From the NCBI RefSeq assembly GCF_020177265.1, contig NZ_JAIVMC010000001.1:434001-498000 (forward strand): 64,000 bases of DNA, in the 5' to 3' direction. Below are positions 27,570-37,078 of this stretch, piece by piece. Each line of letters starts with the position of its first letter. Position 1 is the stretch's first letter. A model generated the notes under the pieces. That model saw nothing but the letters and a program-made list of their open reading frames with translations, did no database searches and was not told where the DNA came from. A program made the translations under genes and the position numbers. This DNA is from Pseudooceanicola marinus (GTDB lineage: Bacteria > Pseudomonadota > Alphaproteobacteria > Rhodobacterales > Rhodobacteraceae).

Positions 27570-28103
27570 GTGAGAGAAGCCAGGGGCAGGGGCCCACATA
27601 TCAACATAACGCAGGGCGAGTTTGCCGTTTCGGATACCGCCGGAGGCATGATCACCACCATCCTTGGGTCCTGCGTTGCCACCTGCATCTGGGATCCGGT
27701 GCGTGGCTGCGGCGGCATGAACCACATCCTTGTGGCGCGATCTCATACCGCCCTCGGCGTCAACGATTTTGCCGGGGTCAACGCGATGGAGCTGTTGATC
27801 AACGGACTGGTGCGGCTCGGCGCGGTCCGGTCGAGGCTGCAGGCCAAGGTGTTCGGCGGCGCCAACATGATCAACGGGCTCTCAGACATCGGCCACACCA
27901 ATGGGGCATTCGTGGTCGAGTTCCTGGAACGTGAGGGCATTCCGCTTCTGGGCAAGAGCCTGGGGGGAACATCGGCCCGACAGATCCGCTTCATGGTGGC
28001 CGAGGGTCGCGTGATGCAACGCACTGTCGCCGCGGCACCGGACGTGGTCCAGCCGGCGCCGAAACCCGAGCCGGTCGAGCGCAACGGAGTGGAACTGTTT
28101 TGA
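27570..28103 (+). CDS. cheD: Chemoreceptor glutamine deamidase
   Basis: It probably starts with GTG at 27570, after GAGGGAG near the end of cheB, giving 177 residues. CheD markers are visible: the nucleophile Cys in TILGSCVATCIWD, followed by the catalytic His in GGMNHILVA, and VFGGANMINGL. CheD deamidates glutamines on chemoreceptors and can be controlled by CheC or CheY partners. The last few residues are proline-rich and variable. The gene ends the receptor-cheB-cheD transcript; no clear terminator was seen right after it. Confidence 0.92.
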   Translation: MREARGRGPHINITQGEFAVSDTAGGMITTILGSCVATCIWDPVRGCGGMNHILVARSHTALGVNDFAGVNAMELLINGLVRLGAVRSRLQAKVFGGANMINGLSDIGHTNGAFVVEFLEREGIPLLGKSLGGTSARQIRFMVAEGRVMQRTVAAAPDVVQPAPKPEPVERNGVELF

Positions 28104-28920
28104 GCGCTTGCTCAGGCGTCAACTTGGCGCCGGCCAACACTTGGTTACGACGAACACGGCCGGATCTGATCGCTCTTCTGGCGCAAGATCGGCCACTGGA
28201 CGGCATGTGCCAACTGATTTCGCTGACGACAGGTCTGAGGGAAAGCCGGCCCATGACACTCGAGTGGTAGGTGGTCGGGATCCTGTCGAAGATCACGCAG
28301 ATGGCGACGTGACGTCTGAGAACAGCACTCGCCGCGGCCGAAGAAGAGCGCGTCCGAGCGTCGCTCGTCTGGTGATGAATGGACCTGTCGGCAGCGGGTC
28401 CACACAAAAGAGGTGCTGGATAAGCCCTGGACGCGGTGGGGCGATTAGGGCGCGTTTGACGAAGTCGGCTCACGCTTTCATAAAACATGACCGCCCAAGA
28501 CTCTGATATGACAACGGTTTGGCTCCATCAGCTCACGGACACGCGATTAGCAATATATTTACATAATACTGATTATAGCATTTATAGAGGCGACAAATCT
28601 GAACCCAAGATGTAAGCCTGCCCACTAGTAAAACGACTCCCCTCGAGAGCAATGCTGCTGATCGCCGCCAGCTCACCGGCCTTCATCTAAGATCGCGTGG
28701 CGGTCAGCGGCAAACGAAACTACCGCACCAACACCGCTCTTACGCAGCCATCGGCAAAGTGCGGTCACGTCGGATCACGCACCGACAACCCGGATCACAC
28801 TGTGTCGCACACCTGTGTGACCAAGGGCGCGTCGCGAAATGCGCCGTCCAGCCGCCCCACAAACAGCGCTAGAGCGGATGCCCGCGCCCTGTCCCCGCTA
28901 TCCCCAGCCGACCCAAACGC
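28104..28920. other. Long gene-poor region with an AT-rich patch
   Basis: This gap of about 0.8 kb between cheD and the phoB terminator has no frame with convincing protein character. Short frames exist on both strands, but their translations are Arg/Ser-rich and match nothing I know. Base composition changes sharply: about 28545-28625 is strongly AT-rich (gcaatatatttacataatac and onward), unlike anything else in the window, and GC rises again on both sides. A cacac/gtgtg-rich stretch lies near 28797-28825. It may be a decayed mobile element or the scar of an insertion. Confidence 0.4.
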
Positions 28921-28951
28921 GAACCGCGCCACGAGGTCCGTGGCGCGGTTC
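28921..28951 (-). terminator. Terminator of the phosphate regulon (after phoB)
   Basis: A perfect 13-bp inverted repeat (gaaccgcgccacg/cgtggcgcggttc) with a 5-base loop sits 29 bp downstream of the phoB stop. The trailing T-run on the minus strand is short (GTTT), so it is strong in stem but weak in tail. Confidence 0.65.
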
Positions 28952-28979
28952 TGTTGTCGACCGCAAGCCGTCGGCCAGT

Positions 28980-29672
28980 TCAGCCAAGCGCGTAGCCGGC
29001 CCCGCGGACGGTGCGCAGCGGGTCGTCGCCACCATGAGCACAGAGCGCCTTGCGCAGCCGGCCGATATGGACGTCCACCGTGCGGGTGTCGACATAGATG
29101 TCACGCCCCCAGACCCGATCCAGAAGCTGTTCGCGCGACCAGACACGGCCCGGCTTTTCCATGAAGGTCGAGAGCAACCGGAACTCCGTCGGGCCCAGCT
29201 TCAGCTCCTTGCCCGTCCGGGTCACCCGGTGGGTTTCCGCATCCAGCACGATGTCTTCGTATTCCAGCCGTTCACCCATCGACGCCGGGCGCGTCCGGCG
29301 CAGCTGCGCGCGCACCCGGGCCATCAGCTCGATCACCGAATAGGGTTTCACCACGTAGTCGTCGGCGCCGGTTTCCAGCCCGCGAACCCGGTCCACTTCC
29401 TCGGACCGCGCCGAGAGCATGATGATCGGCACGCCCCGCGTTTCGCTGCGCATCTTCAGCTGGCGGCACACTTCGATCCCCGACAGGTTCGGCAGCATCC
29501 AGTCGAGCACGATGATGTCGGGGGCCACCTCATCCACCAGGAGGATGGCTTCCTCGCCATTCTCGGCCCGGCTCACCCGGAAACCCTCGGCCTCCAGGTT
29601 GTAGGCCAGAACCTCCCGCTGGGCCGGCTCGTCTTCGACAACCAGGACCGTCGGTTGCTGATCTGCGGCCAT
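28980..29672 (-). CDS. phoB: Phosphate regulon response regulator PhoB
   Basis: The ATG at 29672, one base after the phoU stop, gives 230 residues, the usual PhoB length; a GGAGA lies about ten bases upstream. The receiver has VVEDEPAQREVLAYNLEAEGF, phospho-Asp in IVLDWMLPNLSG and Lys in YVVKPY. The C-terminal winged helix carries LGPTEFRLLSTFMEKPGRVWSREQLL and VDVHIGRLRKAL. Phosphorylated by PhoR when phosphate is scarce, it binds Pho boxes and activates pst genes. The Pho box before pstS at 35263-35291 is an obvious target. Confidence 0.95.
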   Translation of the reverse strand: MAADQQPTVLVVEDEPAQREVLAYNLEAEGFRVSRAENGEEAILLVDEVAPDIIVLDWMLPNLSGIEVCRQLKMRSETRGVPIIMLSARSEEVDRVRGLETGADDYVVKPYSVIELMARVRAQLRRTRPASMGERLEYEDIVLDAETHRVTRTGKELKLGPTEFRLLSTFMEKPGRVWSREQLLDRVWGRDIYVDTRTVDVHIGRLRKALCAHGGDDPLRTVRGAGYALG

Positions 29673-29673
29673 G

Positions 29674-30414
29674 TCACGCATCTCCGCTGCGGGGCACATC
29701 GGGCGCCACCGAGGGGTCGGTCGAGGTTTTGTCGCCCTTCACCCGCATCTCGTCCGGGGTCTCACCGGTCACCAGGTAGACCACCTGCTCGGCAATCGAG
29801 GTCACGTGATCGCCCATCCGCTCGGTGTTCTTGGCGATGAAATGCAGGTGCATGCAGGCGGTGATGTTGCGCGGGTCTTCCATCATGAAGGTCAGGAATT
29901 CGCGGAACAGAGCGTTGTACATCTGGTCGACATCACGGTCGCGGGCGATGACATCCTTGGCCAGGGTCGCATCTCGCTGAATGTAGGCGTCCAGCGAGTC
30001 GCGCAGCATGCCCTCCACCTCGCGCGCCATGCGGCGCAGCGCGGTGTGGGCACCGGAAATCGGCTGCATCTGCACCAGGACCGAGGTGCGCTTCGCCATG
30101 TTCTTGGCATAGTCACCGATGCGTTCCAGGTTGCCGGCGATCTTCATGATCGACAGGACGATCCGCAAATCGCCCGCCGTCGGCGCCCGCAGCGCAATGA
30201 TCCGCGCGCATTCTTCCTGAATCAGCGCCTCCAGGTCATCGATGGCCAGGTCGTCGCGGCGCACCTTTTCGGCCAGTTCCTCGTCGCGCGCCTCCAGCGC
30301 CTCGGAGGCCTCCAGGATCGCCTGTTCGACCAGGCCTCCCATTTTCATGATCCGCGCCTGCACCGCTTCGAGATCGCGGTCGAATACGCTTGCAATATGC
30401 TGTTCTTCCATCAT
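29674..30414 (-). CDS. phoU: Phosphate signalling protein PhoU
   Basis: The 246-residue protein is made of two similar three-helix bundles, each with the acidic metal-binding motif of PhoU (DLEALIQEECARIIALRAP near the first; NTERMGDHVTSIAEQVVYLVTG near the second; also RIGDYAKNMAKR). PhoU couples the PstSCAB transporter to PhoR and keeps the regulon off when phosphate is plentiful. It lies 28 bp after pstB and directly before phoB, in the same transcript. Confidence 0.95.
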   Translation of the reverse strand: MMEEQHIASVFDRDLEAVQARIMKMGGLVEQAILEASEALEARDEELAEKVRRDDLAIDDLEALIQEECARIIALRAPTAGDLRIVLSIMKIAGNLERIGDYAKNMAKRTSVLVQMQPISGAHTALRRMAREVEGMLRDSLDAYIQRDATLAKDVIARDRDVDQMYNALFREFLTFMMEDPRNITACMHLHFIAKNTERMGDHVTSIAEQVVYLVTGETPDEMRVKGDKTSTDPSVAPDVPRSGDA

Positions 30415-30442
30415 TTTCTGGGCTCCTCACCCTTGCTCCGGA

Positions 30443-31240
30443 TCAACCGATCCGGCCCGTGATGTAGCTTTCGGTGCGGCTGTCGACCGGGTTCGTGAAG
30501 ATCTGGCTGGTCTCGCCGTATTCCACCAGGTTGCCTAGGTGGAAGAACGCCGTCTTCTGGCTGACGCGGGCGGCCTGCTGCATCGAGTGGGTCACGATGA
30601 CGACGCTGTAGCTGTCGCGCAGCTCGTCGATCAGCTCCTCGACCTGGCCGGTGGCGATCGGGTCGAGCGCCGAGCAGGGCTCGTCCATCAGCAGGACCTC
30701 GGGTTCGGTGGCCACGGCGCGGGCGATGCACAGACGCTGTTGCTGACCGCCGGACAGACCGGTACCGGGCGCGTGCAGGCGGTCCTTGACCTCATCCCAG
30801 ATGGCGCCGCGGCGCAGGGACTTCTCGACGATCTCGTCCAGGTCCGCCTTGTTCTTGGCCAGGCCGTGGATGCGCGGCCCGTAGGCCACGTTGTCGTAGA
30901 TCGACTTCGGGAAGGGGTTCGGTTTCTGGAACACCATGCCGACCTTGGCACGCAGCTGCACCGGATCGACGCGCTTGTCGTAGATGTCTTCGCTGTCCAG
31001 CAGGATGTCCCCTTCGACGCGGCAGATGTCGATGGTGTCGTTCATCCGGTTCAGGCAGCGCAGGAAGGTGGATTTGCCACAGCCCGAGGGGCCGATGAAG
31101 GCGGTCACGGTCTTGTCCTGGATCTCGACGTTCACGTCCTTGATGGCGTGGGTGTCGCCGTAGAAGACCTGGACGTTCCGGGCCGCGATCTTGATGTCTT
31201 TGTTGGTCACTTTGCTCTCCAGGGCGGGCTCGTCGTACAT
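30443..31240 (-). CDS. pstB: Phosphate ABC transporter ATP-binding protein
   Basis: The 265-residue ATPase has Walker [10 protein letters not shown], the Q-loop region [22 protein letters not shown] (a PstB hallmark), the signature [14 protein letters not shown], Walker [18 protein letters not shown] and the switch His in [11 protein letters not shown]. It powers high-affinity phosphate import through PstA and PstC. It follows pstA after 23 bp. Confidence 0.96.
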   Translation of the reverse strand: MYDEPALESKVTNKDIKIAARNVQVFYGDTHAIKDVNVEIQDKTVTAFIGPSGCGKSTFLRCLNRMNDTIDICRVEGDILLDSEDIYDKRVDPVQLRAKVGMVFQKPNPFPKSIYDNVAYGPRIHGLAKNKADLDEIVEKSLRRGAIWDEVKDRLHAPGTGLSGGQQQRLCIARAVATEPEVLLMDEPCSALDPIATGQVEELIDELRDSYSVVIVTHSMQQAARVSQKTAFFHLGNLVEYGETSQIFTNPVDSRTESYITGRIG

Positions 31241-31263
31241 GGATCTGTCCCCTATCCTATCTC

Positions 31264-32592
31264 TTACCAGCGGCGCTCGAAACGGCGGCGCAGAATGACG
31301 GCGATGATGTTCATGGTCAGAAGGAAGACCAGCAGCACGATGATGCCCCCCCAGGCCTTTTCATAGAAGATCTGGTCGGCGCGGGCCGCCCAGGTGTAGA
31401 TCTGCGCCGGCATGGCCGAGTTGCTGTCGAGGAAGCCGCTGGCGATCGTGTCCGGGTAGCGCAGGGCGACGAAGCCGACCATGCCGATCAGCAGCAGCGG
31501 CGCGGTTTCGCCCAAGGCCTGCGCCAGGCCGATGATCGTGCCGGTCAGGATGCCCGGCAGGGCAAGCGGCAGCACGTGGTGGAAGACCGACTGCATCTTC
31601 GAGGCCCCTACCCCAAGCGCCGCATCACGGATCGACGGCGGCACGGCGCGCAGCGAGGCGCGGGTCGAGATGATGATCGTCGGCAGGGTCATCAGCGTCA
31701 GCACCAGACCACCCACCAGAGGCGCGGAGCGCGGCAGGCCGGCGAACTGGATGAAGAAGGCCAGGCCCAGGATACCGAAGACGATCGAGGGCACTGCCGC
31801 CAGGTTCGAGATGTTCACCTCGATCAGGTCGGTGAAACGGTTCTTCGGCGCGAACTCCTCCAGGTAGATCGAGGCGGCGACACCGATGGGCAGCGACAGG
31901 GCCAGCACCACGAACATCATGTAGAACGAGCCCACCACCGAAACGCCGATCCCGGCCGCCACGGGGTTGTCGTCAGAGGCTTCGGCACCGGTCAGGAATT
32001 GCCAGTTGAACTCGCGCTTGATGATGCCCTCTTCCTGCATCCGGTCGGCCAGATCCAGGTCAGAGGGTGTCAGGAAGGTCGAATTGGCCTGGCCTTCGCG
32101 GGTGATGCGTCCCTTGAAGTAGCCGTCGACACGGCTGGCCGTCGGCAGCTCGAACGCCACGGTGGTGCCGATGGCGTCGGGGTTGGCGGTGTAGAAATTG
32201 CGCAGCATCGCGCCCGGGTTGCCGACGATCCGTTGGATGGCCTCGGGTTCCACGTCGCCCAGGACCTCGCCGAGTTCCGCGATCATCAGGTCGCGGTAGG
32301 CACCGGTCTTCAGCAGGGTGCTTTCGGCCTCGTCGATCTGTGCCTGTGTCAGGGTCAGCTCGACCTCGGCCACCGTGCGGGTGAAGGCCGGCAGGCCCTT
32401 CGACAGGATCGAATAAACCAGGAAGCACAGGAACAGCAGACCCAGCAGGATCGCGGTGATGCCATAGGCCTTGAACCGGCGTTCGGAGGCATTGCGGCGG
32501 CGGGTGCGCGGGCTGACGGTAAAGAGCGAAGATTTCGCCGTCTCGCTGCCCTGCCCCGGCTGCGGCGTATGGGATGCGGTTGCGTCGGTCAT
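31264..32592 (-). CDS. pstA: Phosphate ABC transporter permease PstA
   Basis: The 442-residue protein is longer than E. coli PstA (about 296). It has an N-terminal extension with one membrane helix (about 45-68) and a periplasmic segment of about 140 residues before the permease core. The core carries the permease-ATPase coupling loop ([26 protein letters not shown]) and [11 protein letters not shown]. Its start shares one base with the pstC stop (TAATG). The extended form is common in alphaproteobacteria. Confidence 0.94.
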   Translation of the reverse strand: MTDATASHTPQPGQGSETAKSSLFTVSPRTRRRNASERRFKAYGITAILLGLLFLCFLVYSILSKGLPAFTRTVAEVELTLTQAQIDEAESTLLKTGAYRDLMIAELGEVLGDVEPEAIQRIVGNPGAMLRNFYTANPDAIGTTVAFELPTASRVDGYFKGRITREGQANSTFLTPSDLDLADRMQEEGIIKREFNWQFLTGAEASDDNPVAAGIGVSVVGSFYMMFVVLALSLPIGVAASIYLEEFAPKNRFTDLIEVNISNLAAVPSIVFGILGLAFFIQFAGLPRSAPLVGGLVLTLMTLPTIIISTRASLRAVPPSIRDAALGVGASKMQSVFHHVLPLALPGILTGTIIGLAQALGETAPLLLIGMVGFVALRYPDTIASGFLDSNSAMPAQIYTWAARADQIFYEKAWGGIIVLLVFLLTMNIIAVILRRRFERRW

Positions 32593-34052
32593 TAGTCGTA
32601 CTGCTCCCGGTATTTGCGCACGATGTAGAGCGCGAAGACGTTAAGCGCGAGGGTGATGACGAAGAGCGTCATGCCGAGCGCGAAGGCGACCAGCGCCTGA
32701 GCCGAGGTGAAGTCCGCGTCGCCGGTCAGCTGGCTGACGATGCGGGTGGTGACGGTGGTCATCGCCTCGAAGGGGTTCATCGACAGCCGGGCTGCGGCCC
32801 CTGCCCCCAGCACCACGATCATCGTCTCGCCGATGGCCCGCGAGGCCGCCAGAAGGATGGCGCCGACGATGCCGGGCAGTGCGGCGGGCATGACCACCTG
32901 CTTGATGGTTTCCGACGGCGTGGCGCCCAGGCCGAGGGAGCCGTCGCGCATCGCCTGCGGCACCGCGTTGATGATGTCGTCCGACAGCGAGCTGACGAAG
33001 GGGATCAACATGATGCCCATGACGACGCCCGCGGTGATGACGGCGGTGGCGCCCGACATCCAGTCGACCCCGAAAGTTCCGCCCGAGCCGAAGACCCGCA
33101 GCAGGAAGGGCCCGACGGTCAGCAGCGCGAAGAGGCCGTAGACGATGGTCGGGATCCCGGCCAGGACCTCCAGCGCGGGCTTGGCGAAGCTGCGCACGGC
33201 CGGGCTGGCGTATTCACTGAGGTAGATGGCCGCGAAGAGGCCGATCGGCACAGCGACGATCAGCGCGATCACCGAGATGTAGAGCGTGCCCCACAGCAGC
33301 GGCAACACGCCGAGCTGGCTGGTGCCGTTCCAGCGGGTGCCGAAGAAGAAATCGGTCGCCGGGTAGAGACGGAAGAATTCGACCGTGTTGACGATCATCG
33401 ACAGGACGATGCCCACGGTGGTCAGGATGGCGATCGAGGCCGCGGCGATCAGCAGCGCCATCGTGACGCGCTCGACCGCAATGCGCGCCCGGAATACGGC
33501 GGAGGTGCGCACGAAGGCAAAGGCCGTGCCCAGCACCGAAAGCGCGATGACCAGCACCGTCTTCAGCAGGTTGCCCGTCTGCGCCATGGCGACGAAACGC
33601 TGCGCCGCATCCAGGTCGCGTGGCGTCACGTCCGAGCCGACGGCGACGCCCATCTCGCCCAGAAGCGGCCGCACGTCGGTGACATCGGCGCGCATGTCCA
33701 TCACCTCGTCCAGGTCCAGCCGGCCGCTTTCGATGGCCAGTTCCAGACCCGTCGCGATCCGGCGCACATCGGTCATGGCCAGGCTCAACTGGCCGTCGCT
33801 CAGCTCCTGATCGGCCTCGATGATATGGGTGACCGAGGACTGGATCACCAGCGGCTGGAACGCGGTCCACAGGGCCAGGACCACCAGCGAGGGGATCAGA
33901 CCGGCCAGCATCGCGTTCGTGCCGTAGAAACTGGGAAGGGAATGAAGGTTTCGGATGTCGCCCTGTCCGGACGAGAGCGCACGCTGGCGAGCTCCGACGA
34001 AGCCCATGACGGCGACGACGCCGATAATGATGAGGATCCAGAGATTTGGCAT
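32592..34052 (-). CDS. pstC: Phosphate ABC transporter permease PstC
   Basis: The 486-residue protein is longer than E. coli PstC (319) because of an N-terminal region with extra membrane helices and a periplasmic portion (about 1-210). The core includes GIPTIVYGLFAL, the coupling motif DGSLGLGATPSETIKQVVMPAALPGIVGA, and RAIGETMIVVLGAGAA. It pairs with PstA in the membrane. It is separated from pstS by a strong hairpin at 34103-34126, which should reduce its expression relative to the binding protein. Confidence 0.94.
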   Translation of the reverse strand: MPNLWILIIIGVVAVMGFVGARQRALSSGQGDIRNLHSLPSFYGTNAMLAGLIPSLVVLALWTAFQPLVIQSSVTHIIEADQELSDGQLSLAMTDVRRIATGLELAIESGRLDLDEVMDMRADVTDVRPLLGEMGVAVGSDVTPRDLDAAQRFVAMAQTGNLLKTVLVIALSVLGTAFAFVRTSAVFRARIAVERVTMALLIAAASIAILTTVGIVLSMIVNTVEFFRLYPATDFFFGTRWNGTSQLGVLPLLWGTLYISVIALIVAVPIGLFAAIYLSEYASPAVRSFAKPALEVLAGIPTIVYGLFALLTVGPFLLRVFGSGGTFGVDWMSGATAVITAGVVMGIMLIPFVSSLSDDIINAVPQAMRDGSLGLGATPSETIKQVVMPAALPGIVGAILLAASRAIGETMIVVLGAGAAARLSMNPFEAMTTVTTRIVSQLTGDADFTSAQALVAFALGMTLFVITLALNVFALYIVRKYREQYD

Positions 34053-34102
34053 GGAAGCTTTCGCGACTGTAGGGCGGAAAAGAAACGTCTCGGGAAGGAA
34101 AA

Positions 34103-34126
34103 CGGGTGGCGCCGTGGCGCCACCCG
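34103..34126 (-). terminator. Attenuating terminator between pstS and pstC
   Basis: A perfect 11-bp stem (cgggtggcgcc/ggcgccacccg) with a 2-base loop is followed on the minus strand by TTTTCC. It lies between the pstS stop and the pstC start, so part of the transcripts should end here, leaving more PstS than membrane components. Confidence 0.7.
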
Positions 34127-34148
34127 CGCTGTCATGAAACCCGGGGGT

Positions 34149-35183
34149 TTACATGGTTTCTTCGTTCTCGATCATCGACTGGGTGCCGGCCAGCTCGGGG
34201 TCGGGCACCAGGCCGTAGTTGGCCAGCGGGCCGCCGGGGCCAGCGATCTCGTCAGCCATGAAGAACTGGGCGTATTCCTTCACGCCGGGGATCACGCCGA
34301 TGTGGGCCTTCTTGACGTAGAAGTACAGCGGACGCGACACCGGGTATTCGCCCGAGGCGATGGTCTCGGTCGAGGGAGCAACGCCGCCCATGGTCGCGAC
34401 CTTCAGGGTGTCGGTGTTGTTCTCGTAGAAGGCCAGGCCGAAGACGCCGACACCGTTCGGGTTGGAGCTGATGCGCGCCAGGGTCTCGGTGTAGTCGCCG
34501 TCGATGTCGACGGAGACGCCGTCGGTGCGGACGGCCATGCAGGCGTCTTCCGCGTCATCTTCGGACATGCCGTGCTCGACGAAGGCTTCCATCGCGCCGG
34601 TGGCTTCGCAGCCGGCGGCCAGGACGTTCTCTTCGAAGACTTCACGGGTGCCGTGACGGGTGCCCGGGATGAAGGTCAGGATCTCTGCTTCGGGCAGGTC
34701 CGGGTTCACTTCGTTCCAGGTGGTGTAGGGGTTGTCGACCACTTCGCCGTCGACGACGACCTGGGCGGCAATGGCCTTGAACCAGTCGGCCGGCTCGAAG
34801 GCGGTGAACTCGGGACCGTCGATCTGGCTGGCGAAGACGATGCCGTCATAGCCGATGCGGACCTGCATGATCTCGTCCACGCCGTTGGCGGCACAGGTTT
34901 CGATCTCGCTGTCGCGGATGGCGCGCGAGGCGTTGGCGACGTCGATGGTGCCTTCGCCGACGCCTTCGCAGAAGCGGGCCAGGCCGGTCGAGGAGCCGCC
35001 GGATTCGACGACGGGGGTCGGGAAGTCGGTGTTCTCGCCGAACAGCTCGGCAACGATCGACGCGTAGGGCAGGACGGTGGACGAACCGGCAACCTGCACG
35101 GTGTCACGCGACTGGGCGGCGGCGCCGGCGGCGGAAACGGCTGCGACGGCCAGGGCCGAAGCGGTCAGTTTCATGAAGGACAT
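34149..35183 (-). CDS. pstS: Phosphate-binding periplasmic protein PstS
   Basis: The ATG at 35183 has CAGGAG seven to twelve bases upstream and gives 344 residues. The signal peptide (FMKLTASALAVAAVSAAGAAAQ) is followed by a periplasmic binding-protein fold. Phosphate-contact segments are VQVAGSSTVLPYA, SGGSSTGLARFCEG, RAIRDSE and PGTRHGTREVFE. It delivers phosphate to PstCAB. A three-unit Pho box lies 80-108 bases upstream. Confidence 0.95.
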   Translation of the reverse strand: MSFMKLTASALAVAAVSAAGAAAQSRDTVQVAGSSTVLPYASIVAELFGENTDFPTPVVESGGSSTGLARFCEGVGEGTIDVANASRAIRDSEIETCAANGVDEIMQVRIGYDGIVFASQIDGPEFTAFEPADWFKAIAAQVVVDGEVVDNPYTTWNEVNPDLPEAEILTFIPGTRHGTREVFEENVLAAGCEATGAMEAFVEHGMSEDDAEDACMAVRTDGVSVDIDGDYTETLARISSNPNGVGVFGLAFYENNTDTLKVATMGGVAPSTETIASGEYPVSRPLYFYVKKAHIGVIPGVKEYAQFFMADEIAGPGGPLANYGLVPDPELAGTQSMIENEETM

Positions 35184-35262
35184 GGAATGCTCCTGTTATC
35201 TGAGAGACCGCCATCCCCCGGCGGCCTTGGCCCCCCTGCTAGAGACCGGGCACGATGCTTTT

Positions 35263-35291
35263 GCGACAATCACGTAACAGTTTAATGACAG
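35263..35291 (-). promoter_or_regulatory. Pho box upstream of pstS (three direct repeats)
   Basis: Read on the minus strand, the sequence is CTGTCAT-TAAA-CTGTTAC-GTGA-TTGTCGC. The first two units match the enterobacterial PhoB consensus (CTGTCAT, A/T-rich spacer, CTGTCAC) with one mismatch, at the usual 11-base period. A third, weaker unit follows in phase. It lies between phoR and pstS and points toward pstS. Confidence 0.82.
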
Positions 35292-35404
35292 TCATTGTCC
35301 TTGTGCGGAGGGACCTTAGCGCCACGGCGCGCGGCGATGCCCACGGAAAGTAGACAACTGCCTGCGGTTGTTGGGAAATCGTTAGGAAAACGTAACAGTG
35401 CGGG

Positions 35405-36445
35405 TCAGTCGACCGGCAGCAGGATGCGGATCGAGGTCCCCTCGCCCAGGGTCGAGGAAATCCGCATGCGGCCCCGGTGCCGTGTCACAATGTGCTTCAC
35501 GATGGCCAGGCCCAGCCCGGTACCGCCCATTTCACGCGATCGGTGGCTGTCCACACGGTAGAATCGCTCGGTGAGTCGCGGGATGTGGATCTCGTCGATG
35601 CCGGGGCCGTAGTCCCGCACGACCAGCGCAACGCCCTGCCCCTGCAGTTCGGGCATCTCCCCCGGGGCGCTCAGGCCCAAGCTGACCCGTTTGCCCGACC
35701 GGCCGTACTTGATGGCGTTCTCGACCAGGTTGGTCAGCACCTGGCGCAGCTGGTCCGGGTCCCCCTGCACATGGATCTCCGGCACGGCAGTCTCGATCTC
35801 TATCTCGACCTCGGCATCCCGTGCCAGCGGCGCCAGAGCCCCGGCGACCGATCGCATCAATCCGGCCAGCTCGACCCGTTCCGTGGGCCGCATCCGGGCC
35901 TCGCCCTCGACCTGGCTCAGCGACAGCAGGTCCTTCACCAGCCGTTCCATCCGGCCCGCCTCGCGCGCCATGATCTCCAGGAACCGTTCCCGGGCATTGG
36001 CGTCGTCCTTTGCCGGGCCGCGCAGCGTCTCGATGAAGCCGATCAGCGCGGTCAGCGGCGTGCGCAATTCATGGCTGACATTGGCGACGAAATCGCGCCG
36101 CATCTGTTCGGCCTGGGTCAGCATGGTGACATCCTGGAACACCACCACCGCGCCCTGCCCAAGGGGGGTGTCGACATAGGAACAGGTCACCTCGAAGGTG
36201 CTCTCCGTTCCGCGCCGGGTCGACAGGTATTGCGTCTTGTGGACCTGCCGGTCGGCCAGGCAATGCTCCACCGCGTCCAGCACGTTGGGCTGGCGGATCA
36301 CGGTGATGAAATGCCGCCCCGAGACCGCGGGCCCGAACAGCGCCGTCGTCATCGGGTTGGCGGCGATGATGCGTTCGCCCCGCCCCACCAGAAGGGCCGG
36401 CAGGGGAATGGCGCTCAGCAGCGCGGTGATCGAATGTTCGGTCAT
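35405..36445 (-). CDS. phoR: Phosphate regulon sensor histidine kinase PhoR, without membrane segment
   Basis: The 346-residue protein starts directly with a PAS domain (about 1-105: IPLPALLVGRGERIIAANPM) and has no hydrophobic helix, unlike E. coli PhoR. HisKA carries the phospho-acceptor His in ANVSHELRTPLTALIG. HATPase has the N-box NLVENAIKYG, DYGPGI, and the G2 box MGGTGLGLAIVKHI. It should phosphorylate PhoB on phosphate limitation, presumably getting its signal through PhoU and PstB in the cytoplasm. It lies 221 bp upstream of pstS in the same direction, and the Pho box is in that gap. Confidence 0.92.
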   Translation of the reverse strand: MTEHSITALLSAIPLPALLVGRGERIIAANPMTTALFGPAVSGRHFITVIRQPNVLDAVEHCLADRQVHKTQYLSTRRGTESTFEVTCSYVDTPLGQGAVVVFQDVTMLTQAEQMRRDFVANVSHELRTPLTALIGFIETLRGPAKDDANARERFLEIMAREAGRMERLVKDLLSLSQVEGEARMRPTERVELAGLMRSVAGALAPLARDAEVEIEIETAVPEIHVQGDPDQLRQVLTNLVENAIKYGRSGKRVSLGLSAPGEMPELQGQGVALVVRDYGPGIDEIHIPRLTERFYRVDSHRSREMGGTGLGLAIVKHIVTRHRGRMRISSTLGEGTSIRILLPVD

Positions 36446-36556
36446 GGAGGTGTCCGCGTCCCGTTCGGGCCCACGGTCTCTGGCTGGGACAGGAAGCGCG
36501 TCCGCGACGGTCCGCGGGCGCGCGGTTCTCCGAGCCGCCCGCGGGCGGCCGACAGG

Positions 36557-37078
36557 TTACAGGGCGCGCAGCCCGTCGCGGTAGCGCCGCGCGTTTTCCT
36601 GGTAGTGCAGCGCCGAGGCCGCGAGCCGCTGTTCCCACTCCGGGCCCAACTCCTTCACCACCTTGCCGGGCGCGCCCAGCACCATGGAGTTGTCGGGGAT
36701 CTCCTTGCCTTCGGTCACCAGGGCCCCTGCCCCGATCAGGCAGTTCTTGCCGATCCTGGCGCCGTTGAGCACCGTGGCGCCCATGCCGATCAGGCTGTTC
36801 TCGCCGATGGTGCAGCCGTGCAGCATGGCCTTGTGGCCCACCGTCACGTTGGCGCCGATCACCAGCGGGAAACCCATGTCGGTGTGGCAGACCACGTTTT
36901 CCTGCACGTTGGCCCCTTCGCAGACGCGAATTTCCTCGTTGTCACCGCGCAGGGTGACACCGAACCAGACGGAGCTGTCGACCTCCAGCACGCATTTGCC
37001 GATGACATTGGCGTCCGGCGCCACCCAGGCACTTTCGGCGATCAGCGGCGCCACGCCATCCAGGGAATAGATCGTCAT
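36557..37078 (-). CDS. Gamma-carbonic anhydrase family protein
   Basis: The 173-residue protein is a left-handed beta-helix of hexapeptide repeats. Zinc-ligand His residues are seen in [13 protein letters not shown] and in [12 protein letters not shown], spaced as in gamma-carbonic anhydrases of the YrdA/PaaY branch. Whether it hydrates carbon dioxide is uncertain, since many family members show little activity. Its start overlaps the stop of gmk by 4 bp, so it is translated after guanylate kinase. Confidence 0.9.
   Translation of the reverse strand: MTIYSLDGVAPLIAESAWVAPDANVIGKCVLEVDSSVWFGVTLRGDNEEIRVCEGANVQENVVCHTDMGFPLVIGANVTVGHKAMLHGCTIGENSLIGMGATVLNGARIGKNCLIGAGALVTEGKEIPDNSMVLGAPGKVVKELGPEWEQRLAASALHYQENARRYRDGLRAL

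Noticed and set aside
28108..28506. Plus-strand frame of 132 codons after cheD, and overlapping minus-strand frames
   Set aside because: Arg/Ser-rich translations with no ribosome site or recognisable motif; not enough to call a gene.
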